DNA of 40,785 nucleotides from contig CAMAYU010000030.1 in NCBI GenBank assembly GCA_945862235.1, positions 1 through 40,785 of the forward strand, read 5' to 3'. The notes below the pieces were generated by a model. It did no database searches, was not told the DNA's origin, and worked only from the letters and a program-made list of their open reading frames with translations. Made by a program: the position numbers and the translations under genes. Below are positions 1 to 9,338 of the stretch, piece after piece. Numbering within the stretch: the first letter of the stretch is position 1; the number at the start of each line of letters is the position of its first letter. The stretch is from Schlesneria paludicola DSM 18645 (lineage in GTDB: Bacteria; Planctomycetota; Planctomycetia; Planctomycetales; Planctomycetaceae).

Positions 1-114
1 AAGCCTGTGCGACTCGGCGAGGAACCGGCTTTCCATGCCGATTGACCCCCCTCATCTGTCGATTTAGCATGTGCCCGCTTTGGAAAATTGGCCGTTTCGC
101 GGAGAAGGCGAATC
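1..114. other. Window edge and 5' leader of the first gene
   Basis: Reading frame 1 is open from the edge to a TGA at 43-45, so this could be the last 14 codons of an upstream gene, but that is too little to identify. The remainder is leader for the next gene; a GGAGAAGG purine stretch at 101-108 is the ribosome binding site that fixes the start at 115. Confidence 0.3.
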
Positions 115-1764
115 ATGATGCGATCACGGTATTGGCATTGTTCCCCCGGCTTCGTGGCGATTGTGTTCGTCATGACTTCGGCCAATCTGAGGGCTGAGTC
201 AGCCGGACAGCCGTCCGCCGAACCGGCCGATGCGCAGCGTGCGGTCTCGGCGGCGTTTGGTTCCGAGACATTGGACCGGCTCCTTGTCATGGCCGCTCAG
301 TTCAATGAGGCCGAGTTGTCCGAGGTCATTTCCGACGATCAGTTTCTGCGTCGCGCGTCGCTCGATCTGATTGGACGGCAGCCGACTCCCGCTGAGTTCG
401 CGACGTATCGGCTCGACCAAACGAAGGGGAAGCGTGCGGCGGCGGTCGAGCGGCTGTTGGCCTCCACCGAATTCGGTGAGAACTGGGCGGGCTATTGGTC
501 CGACGTGATCGGCTACCGCGTTCCACCACCGGAGTTGACGTTCCTCGATTACACGCTGTTCGAGAAGTGGCTGGCCGAACGTATCAATCAGAACGCCCCG
601 TGGGACGAGACCGTGCGCACGATTCTCACCGCGACGGGTAAAGTGAAAGATCAACCCGCTGCGACCTTTGTCGGTTTTCATGAGGCCGACACGACGCGAC
701 TCGCGGCCGAGACCGCCCGTGTCTTCCTCAGCGTGCAGATCGGCTGTGCCCAGTGCCACGATCATCCTTTCGACGAATGGAAGCGACAGCAGTTTCATGA
801 GCTCGCCGCCTACTTCGTCCGCGCTTCGGCCAAGATGCCTTGGAACGACAGCGGTGAGATCGAAGTGAAGGACAAGGGGAAGGGCGAGTATGAGATGCCC
901 AATGTCGCCGACCCGACCAAGAAGGGAATCATGATGACCCCGACCTTCTTCACCGGACACAAGACCGAGCCGGGCAAGAGTGACCTCGACCGTCGTCGCG
1001 AGTTGGCCACTGTCGTCACCTCCACAGACAACCCCTGGTTTGCGAAGGCATACGTCAACCGAGTCTGGGCACGACTGATGGGCCACGGTTTCTATGAACC
1101 CGTCGATGACATGGGCGTCGCCAACGTCCCACTCCTCCCCGAGGTCCATCAGGAACTGACCGACCACTTCCGCGCATCGAACTTCGACGCGAAGAGCCTC
1201 TTCCGCGCCATCGTCAACTCGAAGGCTTACCAGCAGCGTCTTCCCGACCACTCGTCCGCCTCCACCGACGACAAGCCGTATGCCGACGCGAGAACGACCA
1301 AGCTGCGCGGCGACGAGGTTTTTCAATCGCTCGTCACGGCGATCAACCTCCCCAACGTGACCCCGCCCAAAACCGCGCCGACCAAAGAGATTCGCTTCCC
1401 CGTCCCACCGAAGAGCACGAAAGACCTCGTCTCAGAAGCGTTCGGCTTCGATCCATCGCTGCGACCTCAAGACATCTCACGCACGCTCGGCCAGGCGATG
1501 CTGATGATGAACAACGACCAGCTTCAGGCTCAAGTCAACGCGAAGCCCGACAGCAACACCGCCCTGTCGAAACTCGTGGCCACCGAACCTGACAACGCGA
1601 AGGCGGTGTCGAACCTCTTCCAACTCGTCCTCGCCCGCCAACCGAACGACATGGAATCGAAGATCGCACTCGAACACATCGGGACCGGCAACAGCCGCGG
1701 CGAGTCCTTCGAAGACCTCCTCTGGAGCCTCATCAATTCCGCCGAGTTCACCACAAAGAGGTAG
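115..1764 (+). CDS. PSCyt2/PSD1 (DUF1549-DUF1553) secreted protein
   Basis: A 549-residue secreted protein of the planctomycete cytochrome-associated type. Family knowledge: the N-terminal half is DUF1549 (PSCyt2) and the C-terminal half DUF1553 (PSD1); they are very abundant in planctomycetes and linked by context to polysaccharide or sulfatase loci, with no proven biochemical activity. Seen: an N-terminal hydrophobic signal segment with a likely cleavage after LRAESA, the DUF1549 signature FLRRASLDLIGRQPTPAEF, and the motif GCAQCHDHPFDEW with a CxxCH that could bind c-type heme. PSD1 features follow (NPWFAKAYVNRVWARLMGHG, then LPEVHQELTDHF and KAYQQR). ATG 115 is preferred over the in-frame TTG at 88 because GGAGAAGG lies 6-7 bases upstream of it. 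The next gene starts 5 bases after the stop, so the two are co-transcribed. Confidence 0.93.
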   Translation: MMRSRYWHCSPGFVAIVFVMTSANLRAESAGQPSAEPADAQRAVSAAFGSETLDRLLVMAAQFNEAELSEVISDDQFLRRASLDLIGRQPTPAEFATYRLDQTKGKRAAAVERLLASTEFGENWAGYWSDVIGYRVPPPELTFLDYTLFEKWLAERINQNAPWDETVRTILTATGKVKDQPAATFVGFHEADTTRLAAETARVFLSVQIGCAQCHDHPFDEWKRQQFHELAAYFVRASAKMPWNDSGEIEVKDKGKGEYEMPNVADPTKKGIMMTPTFFTGHKTEPGKSDLDRRRELATVVTSTDNPWFAKAYVNRVWARLMGHGFYEPVDDMGVANVPLLPEVHQELTDHFRASNFDAKSLFRAIVNSKAYQQRLPDHSSASTDDKPYADARTTKLRGDEVFQSLVTAINLPNVTPPKTAPTKEIRFPVPPKSTKDLVSEAFGFDPSLRPQDISRTLGQAMLMMNNDQLQAQVNAKPDSNTALSKLVATEPDNAKAVSNLFQLVLARQPNDMESKIALEHIGTGNSRGESFEDLLWSLINSAEFTTKR

Positions 1765-1769
1765 TTCCC

Positions 1770-3089
1770 ATGCTGACACCACTTCTCGACATCGCCGTCA
1801 ATCGGCAGGGCTATCTGGGGCGACGCGAGTTCATGGCGAACCTTGCTGGGGGCGCGGCGACCGGGGTGTTGACGCTCGGTTGGCGCGACATGCTCGTTGC
1901 GCAAGCGGCCGAACTGCGGAAGCAGGGGAAGTCAATCATTCTGCTGTGGATGGACGGTGGGCCGAGTCAGTTCGACACATTCAATCCGAAAGTCGGTTCG
2001 CCGAATCAGGGGCCGGCGCGCGCGATCTCGACCAGCGTAGCGGGGATCGAATTCGCTGACTTCTGGCCGCAGACCGCGATGATGATGGACAAGCTCGCGC
2101 TGATCCGGTCGATGCGGACGCCCGAGGCCGAGCACGACCGGGCCATCACGCATGTTCGTACCGGCTACCCGCCGACTCCCGCGCTGAGATACCCGACGTT
2201 CGGATCGCTCGTCGCGCGCGATCGCGAAGATTTGTCGTTCGATCTCCCGGCGTTCGTCCGGATCGGCAAGCCGCGCATCAAGAACCGCGACGTGGATGCG
2301 GGCGTACTGGGAGTGAAGTACTCGTCCTTCAATGTTGAGACAGCCGGAGCATTGCCTCCGAACGTGCGACCGGTCGTCGAGGCCGACACGCTTCGTCGTC
2401 GGTTGTCACTCGCTGACAAGTTCGACGCGCAATTCGCAGCGGCCGGTGCAGCGAAGGAAGTCGCCGACAAGAAGTCGATTTACGATCGCACGGCCCGCTT
2501 TGTTCTCAGCCCCCGGTTGGAGACGTTCGACTTGGATCGCGAACCAGCCGCGCTGCGTGATGCGTATGGTCGGACCAACTTCGGCCAAGGTTGTTTACTG
2601 GCGAGACGGCTCATCGAGACCGGCGTCAGTTTTGTCGAGGTCATCAGTACCGGCGACCGCAACGACGCTGGATGGGACACGCACAACAACGGCTTCCGCG
2701 ACACGCCGTACCTCGCAGCGGAAGTCGATCCCGCGTACTCAACGCTCCTGCAAGACCTCGGCCAGCGCGGGATGCTCGACAACACACTCGTGATCTGGAT
2801 GGGCGAGTTCGGGCGCACGCCGAAGATCAAACCGGACGGAGGCCGCGACCACTACTCGAAGGGCTGGCCAATGATCTTTTCCGGCGCGGGCGTTCGTGGT
2901 GGACAGGTCATCGGTGCGACCGACGCCGATGGTGTCGACGTGACCGACCGACCGATCGGCGTCGCGGACCTGTGCCTCACACTGTGCCACATCATGGGAA
3001 TGAAACCGGACGACGAGTACCGCACCACCGACAACCGTCCGATCAAGCTCGTCGAGGGTGGCAAGCTGATCCACGAGTTGTTCGCGTAG
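1770..3089 (+). CDS. DUF1501 secreted protein (sulfatase-like fold)
   Basis: A 439-residue DUF1501 protein, the usual partner of DUF1549/DUF1553 proteins. Family knowledge: DUF1501 proteins resemble the alkaline phosphatase/sulfatase superfamily and are normally exported by Tat; their substrate is unknown. Seen: a twin-arginine-like RREFMANLAGGAATG near residue 18, the opening strand IILLWMDGGPSQFDTFNPK, GWDTHNNGF, then [14 protein letters not shown] and GGRDHYSKGW, which are the conserved DUF1501 blocks carrying Asp and His candidates for metal or phosphate binding. It starts 5 bases after the preceding stop, with AAGAGG at the end of that gene as ribosome binding site. A hairpin just after the stop probably ends the transcript. 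Confidence 0.94.
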   Translation: MLTPLLDIAVNRQGYLGRREFMANLAGGAATGVLTLGWRDMLVAQAAELRKQGKSIILLWMDGGPSQFDTFNPKVGSPNQGPARAISTSVAGIEFADFWPQTAMMMDKLALIRSMRTPEAEHDRAITHVRTGYPPTPALRYPTFGSLVARDREDLSFDLPAFVRIGKPRIKNRDVDAGVLGVKYSSFNVETAGALPPNVRPVVEADTLRRRLSLADKFDAQFAAAGAAKEVADKKSIYDRTARFVLSPRLETFDLDREPAALRDAYGRTNFGQGCLLARRLIETGVSFVEVISTGDRNDAGWDTHNNGFRDTPYLAAEVDPAYSTLLQDLGQRGMLDNTLVIWMGEFGRTPKIKPDGGRDHYSKGWPMIFSGAGVRGGQVIGATDADGVDVTDRPIGVADLCLTLCHIMGMKPDDEYRTTDNRPIKLVEGGKLIHELFA

Positions 3090-3106
3090 CCCTGACCTTT
3101 TGTGGA

Positions 3107-3133
3107 GCCGCGTGCAAATTCATTTCACGCGGC
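3107..3133. terminator. Bidirectional hairpin terminator
   Basis: GCCGCGTG at 3107-3114 pairs perfectly with CACGCGGC at 3126-3133. The loop can continue as AAA/TTT around a TTCA tetraloop with one bulged C. It lies in the 50-base gap between two convergent genes, the position expected of a shared terminator; there is no clean T-run. Confidence 0.6.
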
Positions 3134-3140
3134 AATCGCG

Positions 3141-4283
3141 TCAGTTCAACGTTTTGATTGTCGTGAACGTCTTGAGCGACCACTCGCGGATCGTGCCGTC
3201 GAGTCCCCCCGAGAAGACTGTCGTGGGCGAAAAGGCAACTGTTCTCGCAAGTCCTTGATGCCCCGACAATCGCCGCGCCCCATCGGACGATGTCAAATCC
3301 CAGACGAAGAAATCTTCGCACAATCCTGTTGCGGCGAGCCAACGACCGTCTGCCGACAGTGCCACACTCGTCATGCAAATCAACTCGGGATACCGCTTGA
3401 TATCGGCGATCCAAATACAACGACGAGTAGCCACATCAAACAGACTGACCGTTCCTCCCCGTGTGGCCAATGCCAGGCGTTGTCCGTCACGCGACCACGA
3501 GATTGCGGTACATTCGCCGTCCAATTTCAATGAACCTGGCAGTTGTTGACCGGTCCTCGCATCGTGGAATGAGACCGTTCCATCTTTGAAGGCTCCGCAC
3601 AGAGTCGTGCCTGCGCCATCCAAGCACGCTCGCGCCAACCGTTTGTCCAACAGCCGATAGTTCAGAGGCTCGACGTGTTTGTCCGCGATCGACCACCCGG
3701 CGACTGTGCCATTGGAATGAGCGACAAGAGCCAGCGTTCCCTGGTCGGAGACGATCAATTCGGCGATGTGGAGGTTCTCGTTGTAATGTTCCATCCAGAC
3801 GGGATCACTTCCGGCGGCATCGAGGTGTAGCGCGTTGTTGTGCGTCAATTGCAGAGACACCGCACCATCACGGCTTTGAGCCATCAGCGAAACTCCAGGC
3901 ACAACAAAGTCGCGAGCCTGAGCGACCTCACCGGTCTGCACGCAGTAACCGGTGACATCCGCTGTACGGCGAAACGCCCAGAGCAGATTTCCGGTCGAGT
4001 CCATCCACAGCCGACAGACAGGACGATCCGAGCAAGCCCGCGCCGTGGCGGCACTCTCCTCAATGCTACTGCTCGAAAGCGACACTGCTTGACGTGCTCC
4101 GAAGTAAGCGATGGCGAGTACCAGCCCGATCAAGGCGAGTTCCGAGACCGCGAGCCAGCCCGCGCGGCGATGCCTGACACGGTGAGCTGTGCGCACCTGT
4201 TCACTCAATGAGCGTGCTTTGACCAAAGATCGCCCAAAGCGAATCACACTGCGACTCTCGTTTTCAATGATCGCAACACGCAT
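3141..4283 (-). CDS. Membrane-anchored WD40-repeat protein
   Basis: A 380-residue protein with one transmembrane helix (about residues 45-65, ELALIGLVLAIAYFGARQAV) followed by a repeat-rich region. Seen: blocks typical of WD40 blades such as AISWSRDGQRLALATRGGTVSLFDV, SVALSADGRWLAATG, LSGHQGLARTVAFSPTTVFSGG and a terminal DGTIREWSL. At about 310 residues the domain could form a seven-bladed propeller, but the early blades are degenerate. WD40 propellers are protein-interaction scaffolds. The N-terminus is basic and short, so the propeller should lie outside the cytoplasm if the helix is a signal anchor (inference). ATG 4283 is preceded by a GGGAG element. It is convergent with the upstream DUF1501 gene and probably monocistronic. 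Partner unknown. Confidence 0.85.
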   Translation of the reverse strand: MRVAIIENESRSVIRFGRSLVKARSLSEQVRTAHRVRHRRAGWLAVSELALIGLVLAIAYFGARQAVSLSSSSIEESAATARACSDRPVCRLWMDSTGNLLWAFRRTADVTGYCVQTGEVAQARDFVVPGVSLMAQSRDGAVSLQLTHNNALHLDAAGSDPVWMEHYNENLHIAELIVSDQGTLALVAHSNGTVAGWSIADKHVEPLNYRLLDKRLARACLDGAGTTLCGAFKDGTVSFHDARTGQQLPGSLKLDGECTAISWSRDGQRLALATRGGTVSLFDVATRRCIWIADIKRYPELICMTSVALSADGRWLAATGLCEDFFVWDLTSSDGARRLSGHQGLARTVAFSPTTVFSGGLDGTIREWSLKTFTTIKTLN

Positions 4284-4597
4284 CGAGTGTCTCCCTTCTG
4301 ACTGGCCGCGTGAGGCGGCACTTCGATCTCATCCCTCAGACGCATTGGCGCGTGCAAGCAGAGGGATCACCGGGCACATCCAACTCCGTTCAGGGCAAAC
4401 AGAGTCATCGCAGTTCGTATGCCGCATCCGCTTCTGTCTTCGGAAAGACACAGACAGAGTTTGCGCAGCACTGCGCCGGAGTAGAGACTGGCTGCATGAA
4501 GAAACAGGGTGCGTGCCGTCAGTTTTTGAAGGAAATGGCAGGCACACATCGGTCGGTTGTGGATCGCCGAATGGTCGAGGCAGACTCTGCAAACGAA
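4284..4597. other. Intergenic region upstream of the WD40 gene
   Basis: About 310 bases between the WD40 gene start and the terminator of the M16 peptidase gene, both on the minus strand. It must hold the WD40 promoter, but I cannot point to convincing -35/-10 boxes. Short open frames here have unconvincing composition and no ribosome binding sites. Confidence 0.4.
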
Positions 4598-4629
4598 GCA
4601 GCCCGGAGATCGAAGGACCACCGGGCTGC
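4598..4629 (-). terminator. Hairpin terminator of the M16 peptidase gene
   Basis: GCAGCCCGG at 4598-4606 pairs perfectly with CCGGGCTGC at 4621-4629 around a 14-base loop, about 45 bases beyond the stop of the minus-strand peptidase gene. Read on the minus strand the stem is followed by TTCGTTTGC, a weak T-rich tail. Confidence 0.6.
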
Positions 4630-4673
4630 GTGAACTCTGAGCATTCAACCTGCGGGAGACGACCCCCGATACA

Positions 4674-7493
4674 TCATTTTTTCTCGGTCGGTTCCGCAGC
4701 CTTCTTTGCAGCGGCGGCCCAGTCTCCGGCGACGACGGTCAGAATCTTCTTCGCGTCGATGTGCTTCTGGAACGCGTACTTCACTTGCTCGGGGGTGAGG
4801 TTCGAGATCGCCTTCTCCTGCTTCGCGTAGAACTCCATCGTGCGGTTGGTGACGAGTGTCGCCTCAAGAATCTGCGCGAGGTTGCCGTCCGATGTTCGCA
4901 TCACTTCCTGGCTTTGCAGGTAGCCCTGACGCGCGTCGTCGAGTTCCTTTTGCGTAACTCCTTCCGACAGCAGCTTGGCGAGTTCTTCACTGAGCGCCTT
5001 CGTCAGTTTGTCGAGGTTGCTCGGGTTGTAGATGGCGTACATCGTGATGGTCGCGCGCGGGTCGAGGGAACTCGCCACGAGGGACGATCCGACACCATAC
5101 GACAGCCCTTCCTTTTGCCGGATGCGATCGCCGAGTCGCGACGACAACGCCCCCGCGCCGAACACGTAGTTGCCGATGATGAGGGCAGGGTAGTCGGCGT
5201 CATCGTCGCGGAGCGGCATCACGCCACCGGCGAAGAGGAACGCATTGGCCTTGTCGGGCGTGGGGATTTTGACGAGGTCAGCCTTCACTTCGACATCGCC
5301 GCGCCGCGTGATCCGTTCGTAGGGCTGCTTCGACTTCCAGCCCTTCAGCATCGCTGAGATCGACGCCACGGTCGCTTCTTCATCGAAGTCACCGACGACG
5401 ACCAATTGACCCTGCTGCGCGCCGAAGAAGTCTCCGTACAACTTCTTGATCGTGGCGACATCGACTTCATCAGTCAGCTTGAGTTCTTCTTCCGTTGTCG
5501 GGTAGTAGCGGACATCTCCCACCGGATACGGGTTCAGCACGCGACGAACCGCCTTGAGAGCCAACTGCTGCGGATCGGTCAGCGCCTGTTCGAGGTCCGC
5601 GCGGTGCCCCTGCTTGAGAATGTCCAACTCCGACTGCGGGAAGACCGGCTCGCGCAACACTTGTCGCAGCAGTTCGAGCACCACCGGCAACTTGTCGCGC
5701 TTGGTCTGAATCGCAAACGTCGCTTCGCCCGCCGAACCGCTCGCCCCCATCGATGCGAGGTTCTGGTCGAGCTGATCCTGAAGCTGCTGCCGCGTGAGCT
5801 GCTTCGTCCCCTTCGTCATCAGCGACGGCAGGAACGAGGCCACCTTATCCAGGCCGAACAGCGTCTTGTCCGTCCCGTAGCGGAGTGTCAGTCGCAGCAC
5901 GACCGTCTTGCCGCGCGTCTTTTTCGAGAGGAGTGCGACGTTCAGTCCTTCGATCTTCGTTCGTTTGGTTCGCTCTTCGATCTTCATCGGCGCGACATCG
6001 AATGCCTCACCAACGGCCGCGTCCTCGCGACCTTTGTAGTCGCCGATCATCTCGGCAAGATCGGGCTTGGCAGGGATCGGCGTCCGTTGCGCTTCCTTCG
6101 TCGGGAAGTAGAGGCCAACGGTTCTGTTGCTCGCGGAGAGATAGGCCCGCGCGACGCGGTTCACGTCCTTCGCGGTGACTTGCTCCAACCGGTCGCGATA
6201 GAGGAAGTAGAGCCGCCAGTCCCCTTGCGCCGCCCACTCGCTGAGGCCGACGGCGATCTGAGCACTGTTTGACGCTTCCTGCTCGCGCTGCTTGAGCAAC
6301 CGCTGACGCGCACGTTCAACTTCTTCGTCCTTCACGCCCTGTTCGACCACGACATCAATCGTGTCGAGCAGCGTGTCGAGGACCGCTTCGGGCGTGTTGC
6401 CTGACGCGACTTCGGCCATGAACCGCATGATGCCGGGATCGTGCAGTGAGTAGCAGGCCCCCGAAATATCGGCCGCCTTCTTCTGTTCAACGAGTGATTT
6501 GTAGAGCCGTCCCGACGGAGCCATCGTGAGGATCGACTCCAACACATCGACCGGCACGAAGTCGGGATGACCGCCCGAGGGAATGTGATAGAGGGCACCG
6601 ACGACGCCAACTTCACCGACGCGACGCAGCGTCACAGATCGTTCGCCGTCTTGAGCTGGCTCTTCGGTGTAGGTCGCTTCCAGTTTGCGAGTCGGCTTGG
6701 GAATGGTGCCGAAGTGTTTGCCAATGAACTCCAATGCCTTGGCCTCTTCAAACCGACCGGCCACGACGACCATCGCGTTATCGGGCTGATAGTACTTCTT
6801 GTAGAAGGCTCGCAGATTTTCGACGGGCACCTTCTCGATGTCGGCCCGGTTGCCGATTGTCGATTTGCCGTAGTTGTGCCAGTTGAACGCCGCACTGGTC
6901 ATGCGTTGACCGAGGATCGCGTGGGGCGAGTTCTCGCCCCGCTCGAACTCGTTCCGCACGACGGTCATCTCGGACGCGAGGTCTTCCGCCTTGATGAAAC
7001 TGTTGATCATCCGATCGGCTTCGAGCCGGATCGCGAACTCCAAGTTGTCATCGTTGGCGGGGAGCGTCTCGTAGTAGTTAGTCCGGTCGAGCCACGTCGT
7101 CCCGTTGAATTGGGCCCCGCGTGCCTGAAGCACCTTCGGCACGGAGGGATGATCGGGCGTCCCTTTGAAAACCATGTGTTCGAGCAGGTGAGCCATCCCC
7201 GCCTCGCCATAACCTTCGTGGCGCGAGCCAACGAAAATCGTGCAGTTCACGGTGACGGTCGGCTTCGACGGATCGGGGAAGAGCAGCACCTTGAGGCCGT
7301 TCTCAAGGCGATGTTCGCTGATCCCTTCGATGGTGGTGATCTTCATAGGCTTGGACGCTTCCGCTGCGTGGAGTTCCGTCGTGAGCGACAGGGGAGAATT
7401 GGGGTTGAGCGAGAGACCGGTCAGCAGCGCGACGGCTGTAACCAGAGGCGCGATCCGCAGGACCGACGGCCAAAACAACAAACGACGTGGCAT
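4674..7493 (-). CDS. Two-domain M16 zinc metallopeptidase, exported
   Basis: A 939-residue insulinase/pitrilysin-family peptidase, about twice a single M16 unit. Seen: an N-terminal signal segment (residues 1-44, cleavage likely near LHAAEA), then domain 1 with the inverted zinc motif HLLEH (H102, E105, H106). The third ligand is probably E182 in VVRNEFE, about 76 residues on, as the family requires. NYGKSTIGNRADIEKVPVEN and FYKKYYQPDNAMVVVAG are standard M16 blocks. Domain 2 (about 505-930) keeps the fold (GQLVVVGDFDEE, ASSLDPRATITMYAIYNPSN) but lacks HxxEH, so it is the non-catalytic partner of the clamshell. Expected role: periplasmic degradation of peptides. The ATG is preceded by AAGGA in the leader. 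A palindromic element separates it from the upstream mtnA gene. Confidence 0.95.
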   Translation of the reverse strand: MPRRLLFWPSVLRIAPLVTAVALLTGLSLNPNSPLSLTTELHAAEASKPMKITTIEGISEHRLENGLKVLLFPDPSKPTVTVNCTIFVGSRHEGYGEAGMAHLLEHMVFKGTPDHPSVPKVLQARGAQFNGTTWLDRTNYYETLPANDDNLEFAIRLEADRMINSFIKAEDLASEMTVVRNEFERGENSPHAILGQRMTSAAFNWHNYGKSTIGNRADIEKVPVENLRAFYKKYYQPDNAMVVVAGRFEEAKALEFIGKHFGTIPKPTRKLEATYTEEPAQDGERSVTLRRVGEVGVVGALYHIPSGGHPDFVPVDVLESILTMAPSGRLYKSLVEQKKAADISGACYSLHDPGIMRFMAEVASGNTPEAVLDTLLDTIDVVVEQGVKDEEVERARQRLLKQREQEASNSAQIAVGLSEWAAQGDWRLYFLYRDRLEQVTAKDVNRVARAYLSASNRTVGLYFPTKEAQRTPIPAKPDLAEMIGDYKGREDAAVGEAFDVAPMKIEERTKRTKIEGLNVALLSKKTRGKTVVLRLTLRYGTDKTLFGLDKVASFLPSLMTKGTKQLTRQQLQDQLDQNLASMGASGSAGEATFAIQTKRDKLPVVLELLRQVLREPVFPQSELDILKQGHRADLEQALTDPQQLALKAVRRVLNPYPVGDVRYYPTTEEELKLTDEVDVATIKKLYGDFFGAQQGQLVVVGDFDEEATVASISAMLKGWKSKQPYERITRRGDVEVKADLVKIPTPDKANAFLFAGGVMPLRDDDADYPALIIGNYVFGAGALSSRLGDRIRQKEGLSYGVGSSLVASSLDPRATITMYAIYNPSNLDKLTKALSEELAKLLSEGVTQKELDDARQGYLQSQEVMRTSDGNLAQILEATLVTNRTMEFYAKQEKAISNLTPEQVKYAFQKHIDAKKILTVVAGDWAAAAKKAAEPTEKK

Positions 7494-7617
7494 CGAGAGC
7501 GACTCCTTCCTTGAATCGTGTGAGCCAGAGAAACGGCGGGCGGGATGGTAGCAGCCGCCTATGGTGAAAGGAATCGGCGAGAAGCTGATCGGTGCGATCG
7601 CACACGCGCCACGGCTA

Positions 7618-7740
7618 AAGTCCGGCTAATACTTCGCGCGGTAGGTAACGAGGCTTTCTAGGTGAGCCATTGGGCTGACGCCACCCGGCTCACCTAGACC
7701 GACTTTGTGCCGTGCGAAGTACGCTGTGCTAGCCGGACTT
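7618..7740. repeat. Palindromic element, three stacked arms
   Basis: Three nested inverted-repeat pairs: AAGTCCGGCTA 7618-7628 with 7730-7740 (11/11), TACTTCGC 7630-7637 with 7714-7721 (8/8), and TCTAGGTGAGCC 7657-7668 with 7687-7698 (12/12). The right end abuts the stop codon of mtnA (7740-7742). It lies between two same-strand genes. The word AGCCGGACTTC recurs at 14767-14777. Confidence 0.85.
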
Positions 7741-8798
7741 CAAGACCCCAACACCGCTTGAATGCGCTCTTTCGTGACGGGCTGAATCACGCCACGTTCG
7801 GTGATCAGGGCCGAGATATTCTCAGCCGGAGCCACATCGAAGGCGGGGTTGTACGTGCGGCAGCCATCGGGAGCGGTTTGCTTGCCGAAGGCATGCGTGA
7901 TCTCGGTCGAGACGCGCTGTTCGATGGGGATCTCGGCTCCCGATTGGATCGTGAGATCGAACGTGCTGGAGGGAGCGGCCACGTAGAACGGAATGCCGTG
8001 CGCCTTGGCGAGGACCGACAGCGAATACGTGCCGATCTTATTCGCGCTGTCGCCGTTCGCCGCGATGCGGTCGGCTCCAACGATGACCGCCTGCACGCGG
8101 CCCTCCTTCATCACCCAACCGGCCATCGAATCGCAGATCAGCGTGACGGGGACGCTGCGCTGCATCAGTTCCCATGCGGTCAGTCGCGCCCCTTGCAAGA
8201 GCGGCCGTGTCTCATCGGCGTAGACTTGCAGCGACGGGTTCTCGCGGGCCGCTGCGAAAATGATGGCGAGCGCCGTGCCGTCGCCTGCCGTCGCGAGACC
8301 GCCGGTGTTGCAGTGCGTCAGCACGCCCGAGCAGCCTCGTAGCAGAGGCAGGCCGTGACGCCCGATCGCCGCGCACATCTCTCGATCTTCGGACTCGATC
8401 GCCCGTGCTTCGGTTAACAGCCGCGCGAGCAACTCGTGCGAGGAAAGGCTGCTCGACGCCTCCGCCACCCCGCGCATCCGATTGAGCGCCCAGAAGAGAT
8501 TGACCGCCGTCGGACGACTCTCGGCCAAGTATTCGACGACGTGTTTCAGCCGCGCATCGAACTCACCGCGCGATGCGGTTCGCGCCGTCTGGCACCCGAC
8601 GATCACGCCGTAAGCCGCCGCGACGCCGATGGCCGGCGCACCGCGCACACGCAAGAGCTTGATCGCCTCCCAAACCTCTTCCACCGTGTGCAGGGCCAGT
8701 TCGCGGTACTCGATAGGCAGCAACGTTTGATCGATGAGCTGCAAGTGCCCGGTATCGGCATCGCCGATCCAAGCCACTGCGGGACGAGGGGCTGTCAT
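7740..8798 (-). CDS. mtnA: S-methyl-5-thioribose-1-phosphate isomerase MtnA
   Basis: A 352-residue aldose-ketose isomerase of the methionine salvage pathway, converting 5-methylthioribose-1-phosphate to methylthioribulose-1-phosphate. It is related to the eIF2B alpha family. Seen: the substrate-phosphate loop VRGAPAIGVAAAYG, CNTGGLATAGDGTAL containing the catalytic Cys, DETRPLLQGARLTAWEL, and GADRIAANGDSANKIGTY containing the catalytic Asp. All are diagnostic of MtnA. The start is set at ATG 8798 (MTAPRPAVAW); a longer frame to 8864 would only translate the palindromic element at 8821-8895. No other methionine-salvage gene is nearby. The stop codon overlaps the end of the palindrome at 7618-7740. 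Confidence 0.95.
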   Translation of the reverse strand: MTAPRPAVAWIGDADTGHLQLIDQTLLPIEYRELALHTVEEVWEAIKLLRVRGAPAIGVAAAYGVIVGCQTARTASRGEFDARLKHVVEYLAESRPTAVNLFWALNRMRGVAEASSSLSSHELLARLLTEARAIESEDREMCAAIGRHGLPLLRGCSGVLTHCNTGGLATAGDGTALAIIFAAARENPSLQVYADETRPLLQGARLTAWELMQRSVPVTLICDSMAGWVMKEGRVQAVIVGADRIAANGDSANKIGTYSLSVLAKAHGIPFYVAAPSSTFDLTIQSGAEIPIEQRVSTEITHAFGKQTAPDGCRTYNPAFDVAPAENISALITERGVIQPVTKERIQAVLGS

Positions 8799-8820
8799 GA
8801 GGGCCGTGTTCCAAAAGTGA

Positions 8821-8895
8821 GTTGTAGGACGGGCACTTCTGCCCGTGCCGCTTTGTACGCTCAAGCCGGACGGGCAACAGTGCCCGTCCTACGAC
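8821..8895. repeat. Palindromic element, family A
   Basis: Arms of 26 bases at 8821-8846 and 8870-8895 match at 23 positions. The core word GGACGGGCACT...GCCCGTCC is shared with elements at 13345, 24338, 36189 and 39567. The right arm runs up to the stop codon of the NIPSNAP gene. Each arm is itself nearly self-complementary (GGGCA/TGCCC). Confidence 0.9.
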
Positions 8896-9338
8896 TATTT
8901 ACCGGGCGAATACTCGGTGAGATTGAGGAACTGCGACTCCAGCTTGGCGACGATCTTGCCGTCCTTTTCCGAGGCGTCTCGTGCGACGATCCATTCCGGA
9001 TCTTGGCGGAACGCGTCGAACGAAGCCTTCGCCGCCGCCTGACTCTTGTGAGCCAGCAGGTAGATGAGCTTGTTATCGGCCGACTTTCCGTCTGCGTCGA
9101 TCGCGGTGAAGTAGAGGACATTCTTCATGCCGTGCTTCTCGAACAGCTTTATCGTGTGGTCCTTGAAACGCGCGTGCAGAGCGGGCAGGCGACCTTCCTC
9201 GGTCGTGTAGGTTCGCAGTTCGTAGACCAGCGCGGCGGGCTTGCCTGCATCGGCGCGGAGCGACGCGGAAGTCCAACCGACGATGAGTCCCACCAACACG
9301 GCACCGACAACGACTGACCAACGACGAATGGATGGCAT
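8895..9338 (-). CDS. Exported NIPSNAP-domain protein
   Basis: A 147-residue protein with a signal peptide (WSVVVGAVLVGLIVGWTSASLRADA) and one NIPSNAP domain, a ferredoxin-like dimeric alpha/beta-barrel fold. Seen: VYELRTYTTEEGRLPALHARF, FEKHGMKNV and ASFDAFRQDPEWI, the usual blocks of the family. NIPSNAP proteins have no settled enzymatic activity in bacteria, although the fold is shared with small monooxygenases and heme-binding proteins. ATG 9338 is chosen because GAGGAG lies about 7 bases upstream and the signal peptide begins directly after it; the frame stays open to 9554 but that part lacks protein-like composition. It is flanked by palindromic elements on both sides. Confidence 0.88.
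   Translation of the reverse strand: MPSIRRWSVVVGAVLVGLIVGWTSASLRADAGKPAALVYELRTYTTEEGRLPALHARFKDHTIKLFEKHGMKNVLYFTAIDADGKSADNKLIYLLAHKSQAAAKASFDAFRQDPEWIVARDASEKDGKIVAKLESQFLNLTEYSPGK

Noticed and set aside
5406..6272. Plus-strand open frame of 288 codons antisense to the M16 peptidase
   Set aside because: Shadow of a clearly coding minus-strand gene; Arg-rich and without family motifs.
8799..8864. N-terminal extension of mtnA
   Set aside because: It translates the family A palindrome and lacks a ribosome binding site; the MTAPRPAV start gives the usual MtnA length.
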